The notes below the pieces were generated by a model. That model worked only from the letters and a program-made list of their open reading frames with translations. It did not search any database and was not told the origin of the DNA. 5,347 nt of DNA from Candidatus Melainabacteria bacterium (GTDB lineage Bacteria; Cyanobacteriota; Vampirovibrionia; Obscuribacterales; Obscuribacteraceae): positions 1 to 5,347 of the forward strand of contig JACQVM010000203.1 in the NCBI GenBank assembly GCA_016209785.1, written 5' to 3'. Both the position numbers and the translations under genes were made by a program. Positions 1 to 5,347 of the stretch are shown here, piece after piece (positions within the stretch are counted from its first letter, which is position 1; each line of letters begins with the position of its first letter).

Positions 1-443
1 AACTTAACTTCAGCTTTGAAGCCAAATTCTTTAGCTAGGTTGTGTATGCAAGTCTCAAAATGGTTGCCCATCTTTTCTTCCATCTCTGGCGTCATTTTTT
101 GTAGCTTTTGAATGGCGTTCCACATACCACAAGCTTTGTATGTTAATGAAGCCTTGCTGTCATCACCCCAAATTTCAATTGTGCTTCCAAAAATGTTGCT
201 TTCAGACTCGGCCATGGCCTTTATGAGGTCTAGCGGAGTTTTTACGCCAAGAGCTCTGTAATGTTCTGTCTTACCTTGCAATACCTTCTTATCAAATGCC
301 TCAGTGGCTTGAGCACCATAGCCAGAGAGAACTTCGAAAGCAGCCATAAATTGGCGGGCCAATGCTTTAGCAGACTCTTCTTGTACCTTGGTTACTGGCC
401 ACTTGGGTTCCACAAGCATCTTTTGAGCAATAGCTGGACACAT
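1..443 (-). CDS. Partial hypothetical protein, possibly L-2-amino-thiazoline-4-carboxylic acid hydrolase-like (3' end outside window)
   Basis: The minus strand is open without a stop from the ATG at 443 to the left window edge, giving 147 residues beginning MCPAIAQKML. An AGGAG lies 9 bases upstream of this ATG (about 453-457), which supports the start. The protein looks soluble and mostly helical. It has no signal peptide or membrane segment. It has Cys at residues 2, 105 and 132, a segment IEIWGDDSKASLTY at about 89-102, and a helical tail ending in a GFKAEV motif. This layout (helical N-terminus, short acidic strand segment, Cys-containing helices, then a GF strand) is faintly like the L-2-amino-thiazoline-4-carboxylic acid hydrolase-like/DUF6125 group, but I cannot confirm that. 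The coding reality is well supported by the continuous frame and RBS. The function is a weak guess. It is visibly more AT-rich than the genes to its right and is transcribed away from them. Confidence 0.75.
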   Translation of the reverse strand, partial: MCPAIAQKMLVEPKWPVTKVQEESAKALARQFMAAFEVLSGYGAQATEAFDKKVLQGKTEHYRALGVKTPLDLIKAMAESESNIFGSTIEIWGDDSKASLTYKACGMWNAIQKLQKMTPEMEEKMGNHFETCIHNLAKEFGFKAEVK

Positions 444-702
444 ATGGCAATTCTCCTATTGGGACACACTTACATGTTAGTGCGAGTACAGGGAATATTA
501 GCCACTCTTAAGGGTAAGTTTCCTATTGCCCTTGTTAATTGGTTGTTGGGGCTAGCGATAAGCTTGTGGTGTGTATTGTCTGAAGACTAGCAATTTTTTT
601 CTTGCTGTATTCAATTATTTGTGGATAGATACTAATTTTGGAGGTCGCATAAGATCTTAGCGTCAGGTCGAGTATTGAGCAGCTCAATTGAGGGGGTCAA
701 GC
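444..702. promoter_or_regulatory. Divergent intergenic region, presumed to hold promoters for both flanking genes
   Basis: This AT-rich gap separates a minus-strand start at 443 from a plus-strand start at 703, so promoters for both directions should lie here. I see no convincing -35/-10 pair. The best candidates are weak: TTGCTG at about 603-608 followed after 18 bases by TAGATA for the plus strand, and a TAATAT-like -10 near 495-500 for the minus strand. A short inverted repeat, AGCAA (589-593) and TTGCT (602-606), flanks a T-run. It could be a small hairpin or protein site. A 48-codon plus-strand frame (444-590) also lies here and is discussed in the findings. Confidence 0.4.
691..696 (+). 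promoter_or_regulatory. Shine-Dalgarno site setting the ATG start at 703
   Basis: AGGGGG lies 6 bases before the ATG at 703. It favours that ATG over the in-frame TTG at 688, which would add five residues. Confidence 0.65.
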
Positions 703-951
703 ATGGAAGGAATCATTTGTCTGATTCTGCTTTTCGTGGTGGTCTATGTGATCTTGCAGCTACCTGACATTATTGCCTTTGTAAGACAAGTAGAGATCAG
801 TAAGCCACCACCACAGAGCCAGGTTGACAATACTGGCACGGGACCTCCTCCTGGTGACCCGCTAATGGATGTGATTGGCTGGGGGTCTCGTTTATTTGAA
901 GCAGTGACCTCGAGCCGAAAGAGGACCGCTAAAAGCTCAAAAGAAAGATAG
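703..951 (+). CDS. Small single-pass membrane protein, unknown function (82 aa)
   Basis: The ATG at 703 has a good Shine-Dalgarno, and the frame ends with TAG at 949-951. Residues 3-20 form one strongly hydrophobic helix rich in I, L and V. It has no charged residue and no signal-peptidase-like site. After it comes a Pro-rich linker (about 35-53, with two PPP runs), a possible amphipathic helix (about 55-69, MDVIGWGSRLFEAV) and a Lys/Arg-rich tail from residue 72. By the positive-inside rule the basic C-terminal part should be cytoplasmic, so this is probably a bitopic inner-membrane protein with a short cytoplasmic tail. I do not recognise a family. The next gene begins 9 or 48 bases downstream, depending on its start, and is probably cotranscribed. 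The membrane helix and good RBS argue for a real gene. Confidence 0.65.
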   Translation: MEGIICLILLFVVVYVILQLPDIIAFVRQVEISKPPPQSQVDNTGTGPPPGDPLMDVIGWGSRLFEAVTSSRKRTAKSSKER

Positions 952-999
952 TTTGATTGGGTGTCAAGATCAGCATGCTCAAGCGTGGATACCACTAAG

Positions 1000-1446
1000 A
1001 TGCAACAAGCCGAAGGACTGACATTCGAGCCAGATGGAAGTTCAGAGCAGGGTAATTGCCCGGATTGTGGCAACACAACGATGACCGTTTGGGGCTATGT
1101 TCACAGAGCCGGAGCAGCTCACGCAGCGTATTACGCTCGCTGGACCAAAGGACATCTTGAGAGAGGCATGCAGTTGCTGGTCAGCGTGGGTTCTTGGGGA
1201 GAAGGCACTACAGGGAAGATGCGCTGCTGTTTTGGCGTCGAGTGTCGAATGATGAGTGACAGTCCGGGCTTTATGTTGGTGGATGCCGATTCGATGCCCT
1301 GGCTCAACTATGACATGTTGGGCAAGCCACTGAGCAGAACACAAGCTCTGGACCATCCGAGCAAGGTGGACGTGTTTGCCATTTTGGACGCACTGGTTGA
1401 GAAGGATGAGCGAATCAACTGCTTTTTGTTTAGCCGTACCGACTGA
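1000..1446 (+). CDS. Conserved-looking hypothetical protein with a CPDCG knuckle (about 148 aa)
   Basis: The frame ends at TGA 1444-1446. I choose the ATG at 1000. A GTG at 961 would give 161 residues and shorten the gap to the upstream gene to 9 bases. Neither has a clear Shine-Dalgarno, so the start is uncertain. From the ATG, a CPDCG knuckle sits at about residues 20-24. A core follows with YYARWTKGH (about 44-52), a glycine-rich VGSWGEGTTGK (about 63-73), CCFGVECRM (about 76-84) and PGFMLVDADSMPW (about 89-101). The last part is a LGKPLSR...DALVEKDERI region near the C-terminus. The pattern recalls a widespread uncharacterised family with an ARWT...GEGTT...GFMLVDA signature; that is from memory and no function is known to me. 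The two early Cys plus later Cys could bind a metal, but four ligands are not obvious. There is no membrane segment, so it should be cytosolic. It is likely in an operon with the membrane protein upstream. Confidence 0.75.
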   Translation: MQQAEGLTFEPDGSSEQGNCPDCGNTTMTVWGYVHRAGAAHAAYYARWTKGHLERGMQLLVSVGSWGEGTTGKMRCCFGVECRMMSDSPGFMLVDADSMPWLNYDMLGKPLSRTQALDHPSKVDVFAILDALVEKDERINCFLFSRTD

Positions 1447-1481
1447 AGATGACAAGCTTGACTTCGATCACGATATCTGAC

Positions 1482-1522
1482 CAGGGGTGGCCATATAACC
1501 CTGCTTAACCACCAGGCTGGTG
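1482..1522. other. Weak inverted repeats in the convergent gap
   Basis: Between the convergent stops at 1446 and 1617 are two small inverted repeats: CAGGG (1482-1486) with CCCTG (1499-1503), and CACCA (1510-1514) with TGGTG (1518-1522) around a 3-base loop. Neither is followed by a T-run on either strand, so they are not good intrinsic terminators. Confidence 0.2.
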
Positions 1523-1546
1523 CGCTGTTTGTGCATCTGGATGAAT

Positions 1547-1571
1547 TAGCAAATCATCTCATCTAGCAAAT
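1547..1571. repeat. Two 8-bp direct repeats, TAGCAAAT, 17 bp apart
   Basis: TAGCAAAT occurs at 1547-1554 and again at 1564-1571, in non-coding sequence just beyond the stop of the lyase gene. The spacing is 17 bp start to start, with CATCTCATC between. With only two copies this may be chance. Confidence 0.3.
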
Positions 1572-1616
1572 TGTCTGGTGTCAAATATGTTTTGCATGAA
1601 TGTCGAAACCTCAGCG

Positions 1617-2624
1617 CTATCTATTTGAATTTCCGCAACTCGGGATCGCTTGAATTCCGGCGCCTGCTTCCTTATCGGGAGAGGATTCACCGTGAATGAC
1701 CGGACCCGACCGGATGATGTTGGAACGAAGCCGCTGATCCATGATTTCTTCCGCTCGAATTCCCGCATCGATCAACTTGCGAAGATCGATCCCCGTTTCG
1801 ACACCCATTTCCTGCAATACGCCGACAAGATCTTCTGTGCACGTATTGCCTGTAAATCCAGCGGAGTATTTGGAGGCGCCGGTTGCGGGCTGCCCGCCGA
1901 TGGCGCCAATCGAGCTGTCCACATACCGCACTCCCAACTCGAGCATCGTAATCGTATTTACGATCCCCGTTCCACGTGTGTCATGGAAGTGCGCAATGAA
2001 TTCAGTTCCGGGAAAAAGGCACATCAATTCGCTGATGCGCTCGCGCACGAGCCTGGGATTTGCCACTCCGGTTGTATCACCAAGCATAATGGTCTGCGCG
2101 CCTTCCTCCACATAAAAGCGGACGATTCGGGCAACTTCGGCGGTCGTCAGGTCTCCTTTTACCGGACACCCGTAGACGGTGCCAGCACAGCCGATGATCT
2201 GAATACCAAGAGCATGCGCTCGTTTCATGATCGCCGCCTGTTCGGCCATGGCTTCCTCATGTGTCATTCGAAAATTGAGCAGGTTGTGTTTCTCGCTGGA
2301 AGAAATCATCAAGATGATCTCGCTCGCGCCATAACCTTCTTGCTGGCAGACCTCCAAACGGTCAAAGCCCTTGCTGTTGGGGATGAGCACCACATAAGAA
2401 ACGCCCGGCCGGCGCTCGATGCTCCTTAAAACCTCCGCCGCATCTGCGAATTGAGGCAGAAGCTTGGGATGGGAAAATGAAGTGACTTCAATCTTCTTGA
2501 AACCAGCATCCACAATTCGACGGATCATTTCAACTTTATGATCCGTCGATACCTGAACAGGCATGGACTGCAATCCGTCCCTTGCCCAGCATTCACAGCA
2601 AATAATTTCCTTCTGAAATGCCAC
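1617..2624 (-). CDS. HMG-CoA lyase-family enzyme (DRE-TIM metallolyase) with altered catalytic loop
   Basis: This 335-residue protein has a TIM-barrel HMGL-like/pyruvate-carboxylase-type lyase domain over about residues 5-300, the usual length for bacterial HMG-CoA lyases. Known family reaction: cleavage of (S)-3-hydroxy-3-methylglutaryl-CoA to acetyl-CoA and acetoacetate, in leucine or ketone-body catabolism, in the cytosol. Visible motifs are ARDGLQ (14-19, catalytic Arg15 and metal ligand Asp16), IEVTSFSHP (45-53, Glu46), MLGDTTGVANP (180-190), the metal-binding HFH (His212, His214), and GNTCTEDL (259-266, Asn260 and Glu264). The classical GGCP cysteine is replaced: the loop reads GGQPATGASKYSAGFTGN (243-260), with Gln245 and six extra residues, though Cys262 is nearby. 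Substrate is therefore uncertain; another acyl-CoA or 2-hydroxy acid is possible. The start is GTG behind AAAGGAGG. About 25 C-terminal residues look like a disordered tail. No acyl-CoA dehydrogenase, carboxylase or CoA-transferase partner is visible nearby. Confidence 0.9.
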   Translation of the reverse strand: MAFQKEIICCECWARDGLQSMPVQVSTDHKVEMIRRIVDAGFKKIEVTSFSHPKLLPQFADAAEVLRSIERRPGVSYVVLIPNSKGFDRLEVCQQEGYGASEIILMISSSEKHNLLNFRMTHEEAMAEQAAIMKRAHALGIQIIGCAGTVYGCPVKGDLTTAEVARIVRFYVEEGAQTIMLGDTTGVANPRLVRERISELMCLFPGTEFIAHFHDTRGTGIVNTITMLELGVRYVDSSIGAIGGQPATGASKYSAGFTGNTCTEDLVGVLQEMGVETGIDLRKLIDAGIRAEEIMDQRLRSNIIRSGPVIHGESSPDKEAGAGIQAIPSCGNSNR

Positions 2625-2629
2625 TGGTG

Positions 2630-2637
2630 CCTCCTTT
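2630..2637 (-). promoter_or_regulatory. Strong Shine-Dalgarno for the lyase, fixing a GTG start
   Basis: On the minus strand the sequence reads AAAGGAGG, then CACCA, then GTG at 2624. The near-perfect anti-16S match at 5-base spacing decides for the GTG as start codon. Confidence 0.85.
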
Positions 2638-2655
2638 CTTTCTTAAAATTTGAAT

Positions 2656-2665
2656 GGAAATTTCC
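2656..2665. other. 10-bp perfect palindrome GGAAATTTCC upstream of the lyase
   Basis: GGAAATTTCC is a perfect palindrome in the 65-bp gap between the 77-aa gene and the lyase, 32 bp upstream of the GTG. It could be an operator half-site pair or chance in AT-rich sequence. No regulator gene is adjacent. Confidence 0.2.
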
Positions 2666-2689
2666 TGATTGTTCTTTTTCCGGCCATAT

Positions 2690-2923
2690 TCAAGAATCCA
2701 GTTCTTTCAACTGGTCCCGCGCGGCGTCTACAGTAGACGCATGTGTTTGAAACGTGATTGCTACCGCTCCGAGATCACCCTCCAGCAAGAACTCGACACC
2801 GAGAGGATGCTTCCGAGCGGCGTCAATTAACTGTTTGACTTGTTCAGGAGAAGGCTGGAACGTTTTGAATAGACTATCCGGGAGCTGTACCGGCACTGGA
2901 GTAACCCATGTGGAATCGCTCAT
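2690..2923 (-). CDS. Small hypothetical protein (77 aa), upstream of the lyase
   Basis: The frame is open from 2998 to the stop at 2690. I place the start at the ATG at 2923, since GGAG (2930-2933) sits 6 bases before it. An adjacent ATG at 2926 is too close to that site, and a start at 2998 would add 25 residues without an RBS. The product begins MSDSTWVTPVPVQLP and has a helix (about 25-37, PEQVKQLIDAARKH). It continues with a likely beta strand (about 43-59, VEFLLEGDLGAVAITFQ) and a charged amphipathic helix at the end (about 62-77). It has no Cys, signal peptide or membrane segment, so it is probably cytosolic. I recognise no family. It lies 65 bp upstream of the lyase on the same strand and could be cotranscribed with it; there is no sequence evidence that the two functions are related. 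Confidence 0.5.
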   Translation of the reverse strand: MSDSTWVTPVPVQLPDSLFKTFQPSPEQVKQLIDAARKHPLGVEFLLEGDLGAVAITFQTHASTVDAARDQLKELDS

Positions 2924-2929
2924 CATTCG

Positions 2930-2933
2930 CTCC
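2930..2933 (-). promoter_or_regulatory. Shine-Dalgarno choosing the 2923 start of the 77-aa gene
   Basis: GGAG on the minus strand is followed by six bases, CGAATG, and then the ATG at 2923. It is the only ribosome-binding-like site among the possible starts of this frame. Confidence 0.5.
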
Positions 2934-2980
2934 ATTAGTGCTGTAGATTTCTTATTGGGAGAACAAGTAACCATATCACC

Positions 2981-3211
2981 ATGAAACGCCGCCGTCAATT
3001 TGGTGCTGATTTCATGATTTTTTCTCTGATTTTGACAGGATCATTCTTTCCGCCCTATCACTTGTTGACAGATGTTGGCTTCAACCTGGGTTATGCCCTG
3101 GCTAGCTTGCAACACTTGGATGGTGGCGTGTACATTGCTATGAATGGAAAGGTTTTCGCGGCTCATAAGTGCCATAAGGATATAGCTGCAGCTCAATTTG
3201 TTGCGTCCTAA
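2981..3211 (+). CDS. Doubtful small ORF (76 aa) filling the gap between two minus-strand genes
   Basis: This plus-strand frame occupies nearly all of the otherwise empty stretch 2924-3232, converging on the kinase stop at 3233. The product begins MKRRRQFGADFM, with a basic N-terminus and a moderately hydrophobic segment (about 12-29) that could pass for a signal or membrane segment. It ends with a part around GGVYIAMNGKVFAAHKC (about 48-64) that reads like a genuine protein strand-turn-strand. Codons look normal for the window. Against it, the only Shine-Dalgarno-like sequence (GGGAGAA, 2957-2963) is 17 bases from the ATG, too far, and I recognise no family. It may be a small real gene, a remnant of a longer one, or chance. 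If it is not a gene, this 309-bp stretch holds nothing else I can name. Confidence 0.3.
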   Translation: MKRRRQFGADFMIFSLILTGSFFPPYHLLTDVGFNLGYALASLQHLDGGVYIAMNGKVFAAHKCHKDIAAAQFVAS

Positions 3212-3232
3212 CCGTCACAGCTATCTACCTCC

Positions 3233-4831
3233 TCACCGACCGCTTCGCCCTAGACGCTTGCGCATTGCTGTTACATACGTCCTGACCTGTTGCGCCAAAG
3301 TCAAATCGCCAAGTTTTTCCGCCACCCGCCCCTGCCACTCTAGTGACTCGATAAAGCGCCCGTCAGCTTGTCCGAAATTTTCCGCATAGTTGTGAGCCGC
3401 ATTGAAATATTGGCGTGCTCCCAGATAATTGCCCTTTGAGAAAAGCTCTTTGCCGGCTGTCATGCTCTTCTTGTAAAGCCCTTCTGGCGTTGACCCAGTG
3501 TGCACCTCTGGCGCGAAAGAACTAGTTTCTGGAACAACATCAACCTGCATCGAGCTCTCTCCCGCTCCACTGGTGGCAGACACCCCAGACGTGTCTGTCG
3601 ACCTCACTATCGCCCTTGTGTCAGCAATTGGCGCTAGCGGCTGGTGATGCTGTCGGGAGATGGTCGCAATCAACAAGATTGCCACCACTATCAGTCCCAC
3701 GCCGGCTGCCCAGATAAGCGGACCCGACCCAGCAGATGCTACGCGGTGATACAGTGAGCTTGACTTGCTTGAGCCCCTCATCTGGCTTTGGAGCCCAGCA
3801 ACCAGCCCGTCCGTACCGACGACGATGTCGCCTGTACGATCTAAGGCCATGCTGGTATCGCCCAGCAAAGCATTCAACGCTTCCTCCAGCTCTGCCATGG
3901 ATGGCCAGCGCTCAACGGGCTCTCTGGCCAAACACCTCCGAATGATGGTTCCCAGCACCAGCGGACAGTCAGGTGACACACCAACAGCAGGCGCTTCGTC
4001 GTGCACCTTATGATACATGCACGCCATGAGATCCAAGCTCGAGAAAAGAGGCGTCCCGACAAGCGCAGCATACATCACGCAACCCAGAGAGTAAATGTCA
4101 GAGCGTTGATCAAGCGCCTGTCCACGACACTGCTCGGGGCTCATGTACAGCGGGCTACCAAAGACATCGCCTGTGTTGGTAAGCGTCGGCATTGAGCCTT
4201 CTGTATTGCTTAGCTTAGCTATGCCAAAGTCGACAATTTTAACCACTTCCTCACCATTTGCCAATGTTATCAACATTATGTTGGCTGGCTTGATGTCCCG
4301 GTGTATAACACCATGCTGATGTGCATGACCCAGTCCGGCACATGCTTGCCTGAAAATGCCGATAGCCCGCTGAGTCCTCAAGTGTCCTTCCCGCGCCAGA
4401 ACTGCCTCAAGCGATGTACCAGCCAAGTAATCCATGACAATATAAGGCTGCCCATCGTCGCTGACAAAAAAGTCAAAGATGGAAAGGATGTTGTTGTGCG
4501 AGAGCGCGCTCAGCGCCTGCGCCTCCTGCTGAAAGCGTCGGAGTGCCGCTCCGCTTGCCACAATAGTGGAGTTAAGTGTCTTAATTGCAACCGTGCGCTT
4601 CATAAGTCTGTGCGTAGCCTTGTAGACAGTACCCATTCCACCACCGTCACATAGCTCTATAATCTCGAACCTGCCACCCAAAATGGTTCCTGGGGCAAGG
4701 CAACTGCCAATCCGAGTTAGCTTGGTGTGATCGAAGGGACATTCTTCCAACTCGGTATCAAACTCGTCCCCGCATGTTGCGCAGGCATAGCGCTTCGCTT
4801 TTGGGTTAGTGCCCTGTGAACCAGAAGTCAT
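3233..4831 (-). CDS. Membrane-anchored Ser/Thr protein kinase with N-terminal zinc ribbon and TPR-like tail
   Basis: This 532-residue protein starts at the ATG at 4831, with AGGA six bases upstream. In order: a zinc-ribbon-like segment (17-36; CATC then CPFDH, ligands Cys17, Cys20, Cys31 and perhaps Asp34 or His35) and a Hanks-type kinase domain (about 55-323). Next come a low-complexity linker, one transmembrane helix (about 372-391), a Ser/Thr-rich spacer and a helical TPR-like region (about 450-525). All kinase landmarks are present: glycine loop GGGMGTVY (63-70), VAIK Lys84, helix-C Glu103, HRDIKPAN (177-184, catalytic Asp179, Asn184), DFG (201-203) and SPE (231-233). It should be an active ATP-dependent kinase with its catalytic part in the cytosol and the TPR-like part outside the membrane. 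Several Ser/Thr in the activation loop (about 208-220) are candidate autophosphorylation sites. It lies 13 bp after the DUF2252 gene, almost certainly in the same operon. Substrates are unknown. Confidence 0.93.
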   Translation of the reverse strand: MTSGSQGTNPKAKRYACATCGDEFDTELEECPFDHTKLTRIGSCLAPGTILGGRFEIIELCDGGGMGTVYKATHRLMKRTVAIKTLNSTIVASGAALRRFQQEAQALSALSHNNILSIFDFFVSDDGQPYIVMDYLAGTSLEAVLAREGHLRTQRAIGIFRQACAGLGHAHQHGVIHRDIKPANIMLITLANGEEVVKIVDFGIAKLSNTEGSMPTLTNTGDVFGSPLYMSPEQCRGQALDQRSDIYSLGCVMYAALVGTPLFSSLDLMACMYHKVHDEAPAVGVSPDCPLVLGTIIRRCLAREPVERWPSMAELEEALNALLGDTSMALDRTGDIVVGTDGLVAGLQSQMRGSSKSSSLYHRVASAGSGPLIWAAGVGLIVVAILLIATISRQHHQPLAPIADTRAIVRSTDTSGVSATSGAGESSMQVDVVPETSSFAPEVHTGSTPEGLYKKSMTAGKELFSKGNYLGARQYFNAAHNYAENFGQADGRFIESLEWQGRVAEKLGDLTLAQQVRTYVTAMRKRLGRSGR

Positions 4832-4844
4832 ACTTCATCCTGTA

Positions 4845-5347
4845 TTACTGCTCACCGGCGTCGGCCCGTATTCTGCCCGAGCGAATTGCTGCCGTAAGGC
4901 AAGCGTGATCCTTCTCTACTTGGTTGGCATAACATACAGCAAAATCAGCTATTGCCCTTGCAAATTCATCGCTTTCTCCCAGATACCCAGCAATAACAGC
5001 CGAATCACCAGAACGGGCATGAGCACGTGCAAGAGCACCGCCCATGACACCGGCCATGCCAGCCAGTTGTTTTGCGTTCCATTCCTCAGGAGCCAATTTT
5101 ATCTTGGTGTCACGTAGCTGGCGACTATAGAAATCCTTATTGTCGTCTACACGCATCCAGCCAAGAAAAATATCGCTGGCTGACTGAATGATCCTCTGAC
5201 CAGCAACAACACGCTGCCCGTGATTGCCAAATTCGCTTTTGCCGACATGGCGCTCGAGCACCGATTCTCCTGCCTCCTTGATCTGCAGGAAAAGTGGATC
5301 TTTGTCCGGACCAAGAAGAAGTGCAATGGCACAGGTGGTGCCAACAC
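4845..5347 (-). CDS. DUF2252 family protein, C-terminal part (5' end outside window)
   Basis: The frame is open from the right window edge to TAA at 4845-4847, giving 166 visible residues with no start. Reading continues upstream of the internal TTG-like start at 5261, so that is not the real beginning. The visible part matches my memory of the DUF2252 family C-terminus: DPLFLQIKEAGESVLE (about 16-31), GQRVVAGQRIIQSASDIFLGW (about 43-63), DFYSRQLRDTK (71-81), LARAHARSGD (105-114), IAGYLG (118-123) and FARAIADFAVCYANQ (128-142). It then reads EKDHACLTAAIRSGRI (144-159). DUF2252 proteins are usually about 400-450 residues, so roughly 60% lies outside. The biochemical function is not established; I recall the family being placed near the protein-kinase/aminoglycoside-phosphotransferase fold, which I cannot check here. 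The protein should be cytosolic. It is followed by the Ser/Thr kinase after 13 bp, suggesting a shared transcript. Confidence 0.88.
   Translation of the reverse strand, partial: VGTTCAIALLLGPDKDPLFLQIKEAGESVLERHVGKSEFGNHGQRVVAGQRIIQSASDIFLGWMRVDDNKDFYSRQLRDTKIKLAPEEWNAKQLAGMAGVMGGALARAHARSGDSAVIAGYLGESDEFARAIADFAVCYANQVEKDHACLTAAIRSGRIRADAGEQ

Noticed and set aside
589..606. T-run hairpin as an intrinsic terminator
   Set aside because: The T-run sits in the loop rather than after the stem, and no gene convincingly ends just before it.
744..1455. Two minus-strand frames opposite the plus-strand pair
   Set aside because: The plus-strand frames have better supporting signals: an RBS and membrane helix for one, and a patterned CPDCG core for the other.
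1482..1503. Intrinsic terminator for the convergent genes
   Set aside because: The stem is only 5 bp with a 12-base loop and no T-run follows on either strand.
1650..2429. Long plus-strand open frame (259 codons) opposite the lyase
   Set aside because: It is antisense to the HMG-CoA lyase-family gene, whose motifs and RBS are unambiguous. The product has no recognisable motif.
4301..4654. Plus-strand frame opposite the kinase
   Set aside because: It is a shadow of the kinase catalytic domain and the product has no domain-like pattern.
5147..5347. Minus-strand 66-codon frame at the right edge
   Set aside because: The overlapping frame encodes conserved DUF2252 residues through the edge (DPLFLQIKEA), so this one is out of frame.
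1..5347. Mobile element, CRISPR array, tRNA or rRNA
   Set aside because: I saw no terminal inverted repeats with a transposase, no regularly spaced repeats, and no tRNA or rRNA signatures.

Overview
This window is a bacterial chromosomal segment of about 48-50% GC with short intergenic gaps and clear Shine-Dalgarno sites. It holds five well-supported genes, two less certain small genes and one doubtful ORF. Nothing in it identifies a plasmid, phage, IS element, CRISPR array, tRNA or rRNA. The best organism clue is the right-hand kinase, which has an N-terminal CxxC...CPxD zinc ribbon, a PknB-type kinase domain, one membrane helix and a C-terminal TPR-like tail. That architecture is frequent in Obscuribacterales-type Melainabacteria (Cyanobacteriota). 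This assignment is inference and could be wrong; other bacteria rich in Ser/Thr kinases also fit.

Left part (1-1446). A minus-strand gene runs off the left edge. It starts at 443 and encodes a helical soluble protein that faintly resembles L-2-amino-thiazoline-4-carboxylic acid hydrolase-like proteins. A 259-bp AT-rich divergent intergenic region follows. Then comes a plus-strand pair: an 82-residue single-pass membrane protein and a roughly 150-residue protein with a CPDCG knuckle. The two are probably cotranscribed.

Middle part (1447-3232). A convergent gap with no good terminator is followed by a minus-strand pair: a 77-residue unknown protein and a 335-residue HMG-CoA lyase-family enzyme with a GTG start behind an AAAGGAGG site. 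The lyase keeps the metal-binding and general acid/base residues. The usual catalytic cysteine of the GGCP loop is Gln, and the loop is six residues longer than in classical enzymes. The stretch from 2924 to 3232 holds one doubtful plus-strand ORF.

Right part (3233-5347). A minus-strand operon has the C-terminal 166 residues of a DUF2252 protein, then after 13 bp the Ser/Thr kinase. This links an uncharacterised conserved family with a membrane-anchored signalling kinase. It is the most interesting functional association here, although the DUF2252 gene is cut by the window edge.
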